Below the pieces are notes generated by a model. That model saw only the letters and a list, made by a program, of their open reading frames with translations. It was not told the origin of the DNA and ran no database searches. A program made the position numbers and the translations under genes. Below are positions 1 through 10,620 of a stretch of 64,000 nucleotides of DNA, piece by piece (within the stretch, counting starts at the first letter, position 1; each line of letters opens with the position of its first letter). This DNA is from Micropterus salmoides (Eukaryota; Chordata; Actinopteri; Centrarchiformes; Centrarchidae), in contig NW_024040040.1 of NCBI RefSeq assembly GCF_014851395.1, positions 22,549,000 to 22,612,999 on the forward strand. Direction: 5' to 3'.

Positions 1-317
1 GTGTCCACCACAGCCTGTGTTGGAATGCCGTTTACTGTCACAGGAATCTGCAGACTCTCACCCTTGATTTTGGTGCAGCCAATCTGTAGACCCTGTGGTT
101 GGTGATCTGGATTTAGTGTCCCTTGTGACCGCAATTGTTGGTCTGCATCTTTACCACCATAGTTATGTACAGCTGTTGGGCTCTGAGATCTCACACAGTC
201 CCTCCTGAAGTGTCCCGCTTCTCCACATTTAAAACATTGACCACCTGCTCCACGGTTCGGGCTTGGAGACTGGGAGCATTGCATGCACCAGACAGAGGCC
301 AGCAACAGAAAGTTTTA
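1..317 (-). pseudogene. Retroelement gag nucleocapsid / start of protease, partial
   Basis: Read on the minus strand, this piece has a retroviral-type zinc knuckle, CFKCGEAGHFRRDC (C-x2-C-x4-H-x4-C), at about 238-197. About 50 residues later comes a stretch ending in QAVVDT at the window edge, which looks like the start of a retropepsin (the D-T of the D-T/S-G active site). Nucleocapsid binds genomic RNA and the protease would mature Gag-Pol. The frame closes at a stop near 317, where the gag similarity also ends, so the fragment is truncated upstream, and the window edge cuts it downstream. It could be Ty3/Gypsy or endogenous retrovirus. The large retrovirus at 17-30 kb lacks exactly this nucleocapsid/protease part. 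The longer ORF at 191-622 lies in another frame and is not the gene. Confidence 0.75.
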
Positions 318-3057
318 TATTTTATAATTTTCGTATGGAATTTCATCACTAAATGCAGTTCTGAGAAGTTTTGAGGTGAGAAATCAGCTGTGTAGATTTT
401 GAATATTGACAGTTTTACAAGAAGTGATGGCGGCACAAAAATGTGCTTGAAAGTTTTCAGAGTTGAGCCGCGGGAGGAGCGTGTGAGGCCGGCCAGCCGC
501 CCGCTCACATAGCCCTCTGCTCCCACCATCACACAGACCGCTGCAGCAACAACGGCAGAGGAAAACACACCTGGAAGGTTTTCATACCGCTTATCTGTCT
601 TTACATTCTGAGGAAGGTTCAAACGCTTTAACTTAGAAAAGAGAAAGCTGTGTGGGTCGCTGGTGTGTGTGTCGCATTGAACATTACGTCGCGGCAGTTA
701 TGTGTGTGGCGTCCCTATGACGACCAGCTACGTACTTTCTCTGGATTCTATCTGCAATGGAAAACGGAGCAGGGGCGAGTAGAGTCGAGTCTATCGATTT
801 GCACTATGGTAGCATTTTTCAGCAAGGCAGCATAGATCATCAGAACACCGGCAACAGTTCAACGTTTAGTCCTGATGGTAAGATGTGGAACAATGATGTT
901 GTGTGGTTGCTAGGTTATGGTCGCAGTCTGAACTGGCTTTGATTTGGATCACACTACCTTGTTTCTTACGACCCACCCTTCTCTGCTTCTGATTGGCTAG
1001 CAGTCCTTACCTGGGAACTGCGCATGTGCAACTCCAACAAAGATTTTGTACAAGTAAGATGCATCACTCTGTAGCTCAAGAACGGAGCGTACAACACACA
1101 GGGTGAAAAGAGGAGCTGCAGCAATGTGCAGTATGAGGAAAAATATGGTGTTTTTAGAAAATTAAACCACATAAACCTGTTCTGGTACAATCCCTAATTA
1201 AGATTTTGAACCTGGAAATGCGCATAATACCACCTCTTTAAATAATTTCATTGTGAAACAAATGTTCCAGATCTAGTAATGTTTGTCACATTAAACCCAT
1301 GTTTTTGGGAAGTCAATGATATCCCAGCTCTACAGTGAGGCTCAGTAAACTGAGTTAAATGTTGGAATAACAAATACTGAATCACTTTCAGTTTGAAACC
1401 AAGTAATGTTTGAGCCTAGGTATAACAACAATGTGAAAAGCCTTTTATGGCAGGGCTAAACAATATTGTAAACTATTGAAATTGTAATATCTTTGTTTAT
1501 TGATGGGCATCAAAGGACACTTGTATGCAAACGTCTAATACTCTTACTATGGTAAGAGTGTGTTAGGCATGATGTAGTGTCATTTCCTAATGCTGACACA
1601 TTGCATCCCTTAATATTTACCCATGAATCTTGACCAAATATCTTTATAACTAATGTGTTTATCATACAACAAGCAAACTATTAAGAGAACGAAAGTAAAA
1701 GTATTTATAGAAAAATTTACTTAACTATGCACATTATATATACATGGTACTAGTGATGATGATAAAACATATTGTTGAGCCCTACCTTATAAACTACTAC
1801 TGTTTAGGCATTGTGGATTTTGATTTAGCAAGAACTGCTTTTGTATATTTTGTAGGTTATTTGTTTATTGTATATTTGTTTTATTGCAAGCTGGGTGTTT
1901 AATAAGAAAACTTGCCTATCAGATTTTTTTGAGTTAACGCACATGAGCACACAGCATGTTGATTTCACCCATTTGTCAACAAATCATAGAAAGGATCAGA
2001 GACAGAATGATCATAAAACACTTTTGTCAGTACAGTTCCCACCAAGTTTTCTTCTGCCTGGCCAAAGTACTCTTGTGGTGTGATATAAAATTAAATCATA
2101 AGGCAGTGTACAGAGAAGATGACCCACTTCAAATTTTCAGTTAAATAATCACATTATTTAAATGTAAGTTAGTTTAATCAACTTAAATAAGCCATTCATC
2201 CCTACTTTGTGTATATGTGCAAAGACACTTTTTTGACATTTTCATTCAGATGGTTTTCCAGTGTCACTGTATGATTTCAAAATATACTGAAAATATTATA
2301 ACTAAACTGTTATTACTATTTTGTAGGCATGTCATAGTATGTACAGATTAGATATTACACTTTCAAAATTTGAGATGAATGCTTTTCTTTTTGGTAACAT
2401 GCTTTAAGATTTTACATTTCTGTATGAATATATTGTTTGTAAGGTATACTGTTGATCTGACTGCTAGTAATTTATTTCTGCTGTATGTATGACAGCTTTT
2501 TTATCTTATTGTGTTCTTATTTTATATCTTCCTGACAGTTAACAATTAAACTTTCAGCTCTTTACCAACATATTTCTGCAGTGTTTTGGAGTTCATTTTA
2601 GCTTTTAGCTTTGTTATACTTTCTATTGTTTTCTTATTGTTGTATTTTCCTGAAAGCTCCACAATTTAAATTGCTTGTATACAACCTTTTTAGCATTTAT
2701 ACTTTTAAAAATATAAAGCTTTAAAAAAAACAACTTTTACAATGTAAATGAATGGAGAAATCTTCAAAAGACTGCTCCTTCTGCATACTTTCAGCGACAA
2801 GCGTCATTTCACTGTTAAAATGTTCACAAATCTTTAAGCTATTAAAGTTACATTCATCTTTTTAATATCTTTTATACTTTTTTCAGTATTGCTGTTTTAG
2901 TTTTACAAAGCTTTCAGGCCATTATGCCATATTTCAAGCCCCCGCCTCTCCACATATGCGTGGTGGCGATTGTAGAACAGCCCAAGGTAGTGTGCTGGGT
3001 GTTCGACTCTCCTGCCGCAACACCAGCCTCAACGAAAAGGAAAATGGTGGCTGCTAT
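318..3057. other. Unassigned AT-rich interval
   Basis: I recognise no gene here. 430-800 is relatively CpG-rich and holds a GATGGCGGC core; the rest is AT-rich with short ORFs only. The stretch at 2560-2700 has TTTTAGCTTTTAGC-like phrases that recur loosely at 30.4-30.6 kb and 31.9-32.0 kb, so at least part is probably old repeat. A mobile element with boundaries I cannot place may cover 320-1250. Confidence 0.5.
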
Positions 3058-3104
3058 TTAGGGCCCGAGCACGACCGTGTGAGGTCCCTATTGAATTTGC
3101 TCGG

Positions 3105-3137
<33 letters not shown>

Positions 3138-3292
3138 TTTTTAGGGCCCGAGCACGACCGTGTGAGGTCCTTATTGAATTTGCTCGGATTATTAGGGCCC
3201 GAGCACGACCGTGTGAGGTCCCTATTGAATTTGCTCGGATTATTAGGGCCCGAGCACGACCGTGCGAGGTCCCTATTGAATTTGCTCGGATT
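3058..3292 (+). repeat. Quadruplicated 50-bp head module
   Basis: Four copies of GGGCCCGAGCACGACCGTG...GAGGTCCYTATTGAATTTGCTCGGATTA begin at about 3061, 3144, 3196 and 3246. The last three are separated by only TTATTA-type linkers. Each copy contains a short perfect hairpin, GCACG-AC-CGTGC or a T variant. The same module is triplicated at 36731-36900 and single at 7208. Confidence 0.9.
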
Positions 3293-3298
3293 ATTTTT

Positions 3299-3335
<37 letters not shown>

Positions 3336-3939
3336 TTTATTTATTTTTCTTTTTCTGCAAAGTAGGCTCAACTGACATGGCCTAAACATTCTCGAAAACT
3401 CACCAAAATTTGCAAACGTGTCAGAACCGGTGAAAAATTTCGTATTCTACAAGTTTCGCACATGGGCGTTGCAAAATGACTCGCTAGCGCCACCTAGAAA
3501 ATTGGAAAAAATTAGCCCCTCGTTCACGTTCAACCTACATGTACGAAATTTTCTGGGGACATGTATCATATCAAGGCGCACAAAAAAGCCTCAAGAACCC
3601 ATAGCCTAAAGTCAACAGGAAGTCGGCCATTTTGAATTTTACGGCCATTTTTGGATGATTTACACACTTCGTACTTTAACGAACTCCTCCTAGGGATTTA
3701 GTCGGATCGACGTCAAATTTCTGCTGTGCCTTCTAAAGGCATTGACGATGAAAAGTTGTGCTATTTGCGCGTTTTCGTCAATGGGCGTGTCCGTGGCGTG
3801 GTGTCAAAGATCAGCTCTTCGCCATGACACGGAAGTTGTCGTAACTTCAGTGTACATGCTCACATCTGCACCAAACTGTACATGTAGGATGAGAGTCCCA
3901 CCCTGAACACATGTACATGCCGACATTCACCCACAGTCA

Positions 3940-3958
3940 TAGCGCCACCTGCTGGCAA
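3940..3958 (-). promoter_or_regulatory. CTCF-like motif, unit A
   Basis: On the minus strand this reads TTGCCAGCAGGTGGCGCTA. It matches the usual vertebrate CTCF consensus TGGCCACCAGGGGGCGCTA at 16 of 19 positions by eye, and the three differences fall at positions that tolerate variation. Binding is inferred; only the motif is seen. Confidence 0.5.
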
Positions 3959-4398
3959 CAGGAAGTAACTTTTAACGAAGCAGCCCCCGCCGCACGTTTC
4001 ACCTACGTGCACGAATTTTCTGTGGTACGTGTATCTTGTCCAGACGCACAAAAAAGTCTCTCGGAGCGATGCCCTAAAACCAACAGGAAGTCGGCCATTT
4101 TGAATTTTACGTCAAATTTTGGATGATTTACACACTTCGTACTTTAACGAACTCCTCCTAGGGATTTAGTCCGATCGACTTCAAATTTCTGCTGTGCCTT
4201 CTAAAGGCATTGAAGATGAAAAGTTGTGCTATTTGCGAGTTTTCGTCAATGGGTGTGTCCGTGGCGTGGCGTCAAAGATCAAGTCTTTGCCATGACACAG
4301 GAAGTTGTTGTAACTTCAGTGTACATGCTAACATCTGAATCAAACTTTACGTGCTTGATAACTCTCCCACCCCGCTATGGAGGACCGATCCTGACACA

Positions 4399-4712
4399 GT
4401 CAGAAATAAATACAGAAATAAATAAATGCTCAATAAATAAATAAGCATCCAATTAAATACACAAAAAATAAAGTAAATAAATAAATGTAGGTAGTAATTA
4501 AATTATACAAGGAGACATAAATGTATATATTTTAATTAGTGCCTTTACTTATTCACCTTTGTTATAATTACCTTATTTGTTTATTCAACTTTATTTATTA
4601 CTAATTTTTTTAATGTATTTATTTATGTGTGTGTTTTAATATTTTTGTCTGTTTTATTCTTCCTTTGTATTTATTTACCTTATTTATTTTCACCCATGGT
4701 ATTTATTTCTGC
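4399..4712. mobile_element. AT-rich MITE-like insert inside the megarepeat
   Basis: The block is bounded by CAGAAATAAATAC on the left and GTATTTATTTCTG on the right, which are inverted copies of each other. The interior is rich in AAATAAATAAATG. Copies sit at the same place in each full unit (about 10654-10970, 14368-14690, 38886-39215, 41520-41835 and 44918-45240; inverted in R1 at about 34710-35035). That means it was already part of the unit before the array expanded. It has no coding capacity. Confidence 0.6.
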
Positions 4713-4739
4713 CTGTCTTTTTTAAATTTTTGTATGCAT

Positions 4740-5048
4740 TTCTGCCTCATTATGCAAATGAGGAGGGGCTGTGTCTCAAGGGGTCATCTTCTCTGCTATT
4801 GGTGGACCAGTCAGACAGGAGAGCTCTAGGCCTACTCTGCCTGCAGACATCAACGATCTTGCCCCTCACACAGTCAGATGGCTTCCTTCAGTGCGCTGAG
4901 GTGTTTAACAACTCTGAAGACACTACCAGCCATGTCTTCCTTCTCTTTTCATGTAGACGCTCCGACAGACAGTGCTTTCAGTTTGCTGCATGCATGGACA
5001 CAGAACTGCGGTATAGGGAGAAGCACACGGTCAGCTGGCTGCCGCTAA
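4740..5048 (+). promoter_or_regulatory. Promoter-like block with octamer and CCAAT, leading to a 56-codon ORF
   Basis: An exact octamer ATGCAAAT at 4752-4759 is followed by an inverted CCAAT box (ATTGG, 4798-4802) about 40 bp on. Then an ATG at 4878 opens a 56-codon frame beginning MASFSALRCLTTLK and ending at 5048. The Ser/Arg/Leu-rich start looks like a mitochondrial presequence. One reading is a captured promoter plus first exon of a host gene. Octamer copies are at 6544, 11004, 14720, 39248, 41873 and 45265, and mutated in R1. I do not recognise the protein, and the frame may stay open only because the copies are young. Confidence 0.3.
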
Positions 5049-6396
5049 ATCTGGAGTGCACTCGTATTCAATTCTGTATGGTAAATTCAGTTTTAACGGA
5101 GCAGAGCGAGCTGACAGGCAGAGTTAGAGACTTTTTCTGTCCGTTTCTCTCTTTACAAAGACGCACGTTGCAGTCAGAGTCTTCTATGAAGAGGGCAATG
5201 AAGTCTCAGTAGTACCCGATGCGAGCACCACATACAACACAATTTATCAAATTACACAACGGATCTACAGTATGAAAATAAGATTGATTGGATTATACTC
5301 ACAGGAAGTAAAAAACCTGTTACATGCGTCTATTAAAAGTAAAGTAACACAAAAATGTCAGGGAAATTACTTTACTTAGATTTAAGTACTGCAGTTGTAC
5401 ATTTGAAATACCTTCCTACCTTTCTGATAGGAAGCCTTCTTGAGGTGGTATAAAACATTTCTTCTTATATTCTGATTTGAGTTGTGGACAACTATGACCA
5501 CATGAATTAAAAAAATTAAACATTTCACTGCCCAAGTCAGCTATAACACAAGTCTTGTTCATCATACTACATGCTGAACAGTATTTGTGGACAGGATTTA
5601 TTATGCATTTCTTCTTCTTCGTTGCATGATTTAGAATAATAAGGTGAGAAATGGGTCTGTTCTGAGTTCATCCTGCACTGCAGCAGCTAATAAAGTCCAT
5701 TTAATCCCAAAAACGCTTTTCTTTTAGGCAGGCTGGAGCAGAAAACAACTAACCTTTCTCAAGTTGTACAGTAATGTCACATGTGTATGAAGGTGGATCA
5801 AACAAGCTAATCTTAAATGTCAAAGTAGAGAGGAGCCTAGTAGGCCTATTTATTTTCATTCATTACACAATATGAATAAGCTATGCAGACAGTTGTAAAG
5901 AAAGAACATCTTTTTCTTCTGTTCTCTACTTGTTATAGTTACACAGTATTAGGGGTGTGGGCTGTATTAAAAGTATCCACTGTTCTCCCATGCTCTAACA
6001 CACAGTAACGATGAAATGTGTGCTGTTCTCACATTCTTCCTCTGTATGTACACATAAACAACAAGGCAGGGAAATATAAAAGGAATTTATTTTATTGTTT
6101 GGGTACATTATTGTTCAGTGTACATGCTCACATCTGAAACAAACTTTACGTGCTTGATAACTCTCCCACCCCGCAGACATCTACACACCAATACCGATTT
6201 ATATTCATAGCGGCAAGTGCTATGTAGCTCCACATAGGGGACACAGGAAGTGACATATAACACCTTCATGCGGCGTCGGAACCGCGTAGGAAATTCACAG
6301 CCGCACCGGCAGAGCTCCAGAATATGCAACTCGGCCGGCTCACGCGCGGACGTGCTACAAGTGCGAGGGCCCGCCCAATGCTGCTTGCAGCTTTAA

Positions 6397-7207
6397 TTTT
6401 TTTAATATATTTATTTATGTGTGTGTTTTAATATTTTTGTCTGTTTTATTCTTCCTTTGTATTTTTCTACCTTATTTATTTTCACCCATGGTATTTATTT
6501 CTGCCTGTCCTTTTTAAATTTCTGTATGCATTTCTGCCTCATTATGCAAATGAGGAGGGGCTGTGTCTCAAGGGGTCATCTTCTCTTCTATTGGTGGACC
6601 AGTCAGACAGGAGAGCTCTAGGCCTACTCTGCCTGCAGACATCAACGATCTTGCCCCTCACACAGTCAGATGGCTTCCTTCAGTGCGCTGAGGTGTTTAA
6701 CAACTCTGAAGACACTACCAGCCATGTCTTCCTTCTCTTTTCACGTAGACGCTCCGACAGACAATGCTTTCAGTTTGCTGCATGCATGGACACAGAACTG
6801 CGGTACAGCACACAGTAACGATGAAATGTGTGCTGTTCTCACATTCTTCCTCTGTATGTACACATAAACAACAAGGCAGGGAAATATAAAAGGAATTTAT
6901 TTTATTGTTTGGGTACATTATTGTTCAGTGTACATGCTCACATCTGAACCAAACTTTACGTGCTTGATAACTCTCCCACCCCGCAGACATCTACACGTCA
7001 ATACCGATTTATATTCATAGCGGCAAGTGCTATGTAGCTCCACATAGGGGACACAGGAAGTGACATATAGCACCTTCATGCGGCGACATAACCGCGTAGC
7101 AAATTCACAGCCGCACCGGCAGAGCTCCAGAATATGCAACTCGGCCAGCTCACACGCGGACGCGCTTACAAGTGCGAGGGCCCGCCCAACGCTGCTTGCA
7201 GCTTTAA
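6397..7207 (+). repeat. Megarepeat unit B (partial, short form)
   Basis: This starts inside the AT-rich insert, joined directly to the end of unit A at a run of T, and carries the promoter-like block. It then jumps from the equivalent of ~5010 to ~5997 (a ~1 kb internal deletion, junction CTGCGGTACAGCACACAG near 6800) and runs to the tail. It has no head and no 467-bp monomers. Units R2 and R3 share the deletion junction, so the short form is a genuine subfamily. Confidence 0.8.
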
Positions 7208-7287
7208 TTAGGGCCCGAGCACGACCGTGCGAGGTCCCTATTGAATTTGCTCGGATTATATATATATATTTTTTTTTTTTTTTTTCT

Positions 7288-10200
7288 GCAAAGTAGGCCC
7301 AAATGACATGGCCTAAACATTCTCGAAAACTCACCAAAATTTGCAAACATGTCAGAACCGGTGAAAAATTTCGTATTCTACAAGTTTCGCACATGGGCGT
7401 TGCAAAATGACTCGCTAGCGCCACCTAGAAAATTGGAAAAAATTAGCCCCTCGTTCACGTTCAACCTACATGTACGAAATTTTCTGGGGACATGTATCAT
7501 ATCAAGACGCACAAAAAAGCCTCAAGAACCCATAGCCTAAAGTCAACAGGAAGTCGGCCATTTTGAATTTTATGGCCATTTTTGGATGATTTACACACTT
7601 CGTACTTTAACGAACTCCTCCTAGGGATTTAGTCGGATCGACGTCAAATTTCTGCTGTGCCTTCTAAAGGCATTGACGATGAAAAGTTGTGCTATTTGCG
7701 CGTTTTCGTCAATGGGCGTGTCCGTGGCGTCGATGATTCGCAATGAAACAGGAAGTTGTTGTAACTTCAGTGTACATGCTCACATCTGGACCAAACTGTA
7801 CATCTAGGATGAGAGTCCCGCCCTGAACACATGTACATGCCGACATTCACCCACAGTCATAGCGCCACCTGCTGGCAACAGAAGTGACCTTTAACGAAGC
7901 AGCCCCCGCCGCACGTTTCACCTACGTGCACGAATTTTCTGTGGTACGTGTATCTTGTCCAGACGCACAAAAAAGTCTCTTGGAGCCATAGCCTAAACCC
8001 AACAGGAAGTCGGCCATTTTGAATTTTACGTCAAATTTTGGATGATTTACACACTTCGTACTTTAACGAACTCCTCCTAGGGATTTAGTCCGACCGACCT
8101 CAAATTTCTGCTGTGCCTTCTAAAGGCATTGAAGATGAAAAGTTGTGCTATTTGCAAGTTTTCGTCAATGGGCGTGTCCGTGGCGTGGCGTCAAAGATCA
8201 GCTCTTCGCCATGACACGGAAGTTGTCGTAACTTCAGTGTACATGCTCACATCTGACCAAACTGTACATGTAGGATGAGAGTCCCGCCCTGAACACATGT
8301 ACATGCTGACATTCACCCACAGTCATAGCGCCACCTGCTGGCAACAGGAAGTGACTTTTAACGAAGCAGCCCCCGCCGCACGTTTCACCTACGTGCACGA
8401 ATTTTCTGTGGTACGTGTATCTTGTCCAGACGCACAAAAAAGTCTCTTGGAGCCATAGCCTAAACCCAACAGGAAGTCGGCCATTTTGAATTTTACGTCA
8501 AATTTTGGATGATTTACACACTTCGTACTTTAACGAACTCCTCCTAGGGATTTAGTCCGACCGACCTCAAATTTTGCTGTGCCTTCTAAAGGCATTGAAG
8601 ATGAAAAGTTGTGCTATTTGCAAGTTTTCGTCAATGGGCGTGTCCGTGGCGTGGCGTCAAAGATCAGCTCTTCGCCATGACACGGAAGTTGTCGTAACTT
8701 CAGTGTACATGCTCACATCTGGACCAAACTGTACATGTAGGATGAGAGTCCCGCCCTGAACACATGTACATGCCGACATTCACCCACAGTCATAGCGCCA
8801 CCTGCTGGCAACAGGAAGTGACTTTTAACGAAGCAGCCCCCGCCGCACGTTTCACCTACGTGCACGAATTTTCTGTGGTACGTGTATCTTGTCCAGACGC
8901 ACAAAAAAGCCTCTTGGAGCGATGCCCTAAAATCAACAGGAAGTCGGCCATTTTGAATTTTACGTCAAATTTTGGATGATTTACACACTTCGTACTTTAA
9001 CGAACTCCTCCTAGGGATTTAGTCCGACCGACCTCAAATTTTGCTGTGCCTTCTAAAGGCATTGAAGATGAAAAGTTGTGCTATTTGCAAGTTTTCGTCA
9101 ATGGGCGTGTCCGTGGCGTGGCGTCAAAGATCAGCTCTTCGCCATGACACGGAAGTTGTCGTAACTTCAGTGTACATGCTCACATCTGGACCAAACTGTA
9201 CATGTAGGATGAGAGTCCCGCCCTGAACACATGTACATGCTGACATTCACAGACAGTCATAGCGCCACCTGCTGGCAACAGGAAGTGACTTTTAACGAAG
9301 CAGCCCCCGCCGCACGTTTTACCTACGTGCACGAATTTTCTGTGGTACGTGTATCTTGTCCAGACGCACAAAAAAGCCTCTTGGAGCGATGCCCTAAAAT
9401 CAACAGGAAGTCGGCCATTTTGAATTTTACGTCAAATTTTGGATGATTTACACACTTCGTACTTTAACGAACTCCTCCTAGGGATTTAGTCCGACCGACT
9501 CAAATTTGTGCTGTGCCTTCTAAAGGCATTGAAGATGAAAAGTTGTGCTATTTGCGAGTTTTCGTCAATGGGTGTGTCCGTGGCGTGGCGTCAAAGATCA
9601 GCTCTTCGCCATGACACGGAAGTTGTCGTAACTTCAGTGTACATGCTCACATCTGGACCAAACTGTACATGTAGGATGAGAGTCCCGCCCTGAACACATG
9701 TACATGCCGACATTCACCCACAGTCATAGCGCCACCTGCTGGCAACAGGAAGTGACTTTTAACGAAGCAGCCCCCGCCGCACGTTTCACCTACGTGCACG
9801 AATTTTCTGTGGTACGTGTATCTTGTCCAGACGCACAAAAAAGCCTCTTGGAGCGATGCCCTAAAATCAACAGGAAGTCGGCCATTTTGAATTTTACGTC
9901 AAATTTTGGATGATTTACACACTTCGTACTTTAACGAACTCCTCCTAGGGATTTAGTCCGACCGACCTCAAATTTTGCTGTGCCTTCTAAAGGCATTGAA
10001 GATGAAAAGTTGTGCTATTTGCAAGTTTTCGTCAATGGGCGTGTCCGTGGCGTGGCGTCAAAGATCAGCTCTTCGCCATGACACGGAAGTTGTCGTAACT
10101 TCAGTGTACATGCTCACATCTGGACCAAACTGTACATGTAGGATGAGAGTCCCGCCCTGAACACATGTACATGCTGACATTCACAGACAGTCATAGCGCC

Positions 10201-10620
10201 ACCTGCTGGCAACAGGAAGTGACTTTTAACGAAGCAGCCCCCGCCGCACGTTTTACCTACGTGCACGAATTTTCTGTGGTACGTGTATCTTGTCCAGACG
10301 CACAAAAAAGCCTCTTGGAGCGATGCCCTAAAATCAACAGGAAGTCGGCCATTTTGAATTTTACGTCAAATTTTGGATGATTTACACACTTCGTACTTTA
10401 ACGAACTCCTCCTAGGGATTTAGTCCGACCGACTTCAAATTTGTGCTGTGCCTTCTAAAGGCATTGAAGATGAAAAGTTGTGCTATTTGCGAGTTTTCGT
10501 CAATGGGTGTGTCCGTGGCGTGGCGTCAGAGATCAAGTCTTCGCCATGACACAGGAAGTTGTTGTAACTTCAGTGTACATGCTCACATCTGAACCAAACT
10601 TTACGTGCTTGATAACTCTC
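7288..10620 (+). repeat. 467-bp tandem monomer array, seven copies
   Basis: The period can be read from repeated landmarks. AACTTCAGTGTACATGCT recurs near 7761, 8229, 8697, 9164, 9631, 10098 and 10566. The first monomer is a diverged variant with ACGGCCATTTTTGG in place of ACGTCAAATTTTGG; it always comes first in every unit. Alternate monomers share private variants (CACAGACAGTC near 9250 and 10185), so amplification went in steps of two monomers (934 bp). Each monomer carries CTCF-like, YY1-like (CGGCCATTTTGAA) and ETS-like (ACAGGAAGT) words. The many 60-71 codon ORFs here are by-products of the repeat. Confidence 0.92.
7860..10212 (-). promoter_or_regulatory. Cluster of six CTCF-like motifs, unit C
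   Basis: The identical 19-mer TTGCCAGCAGGTGGCGCTA lies on the minus strand, starting in plus coordinates at 7860, 8326, 8793, 9260, 9727 and 10194. Spacing is 466-467 bp. All six point the same way. The first, diverged monomer has only a partial core (CTAGGTGGCGCTA near 7420). Confidence 0.5.

Larger units (their letters stand above)
3058..6396 (+). repeat. Megarepeat unit A (two monomers, long form)
   Basis: The unit opens with four copies of the 50-bp head module (3058-3292) separated by TTA, TATA or T-rich spacers. Then come a TTTA-rich tract, two 467-bp-type monomers (about 3356-4370), the AT-rich insert (4399-4710), the promoter-like block (4740-5220), a ~1 kb segment, and the GC-rich tail that ends at 6396. 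It keeps the 5011-5997 segment that is deleted in units B, R2 and R3. Confidence 0.85.

Noticed and set aside
191..622. 143-codon minus ORF overlapping the gag fragment
   Set aside because: The zinc knuckle is in another frame; this ORF has no motif.
4730..5212. 160-codon ORF, with 158-189 codon versions at 10986 and 14702
   Set aside because: Different copies are open in different frames and the open stretch includes the AT-rich insert; there is no recognisable motif. I kept only the promoter-like block as a weak feature.
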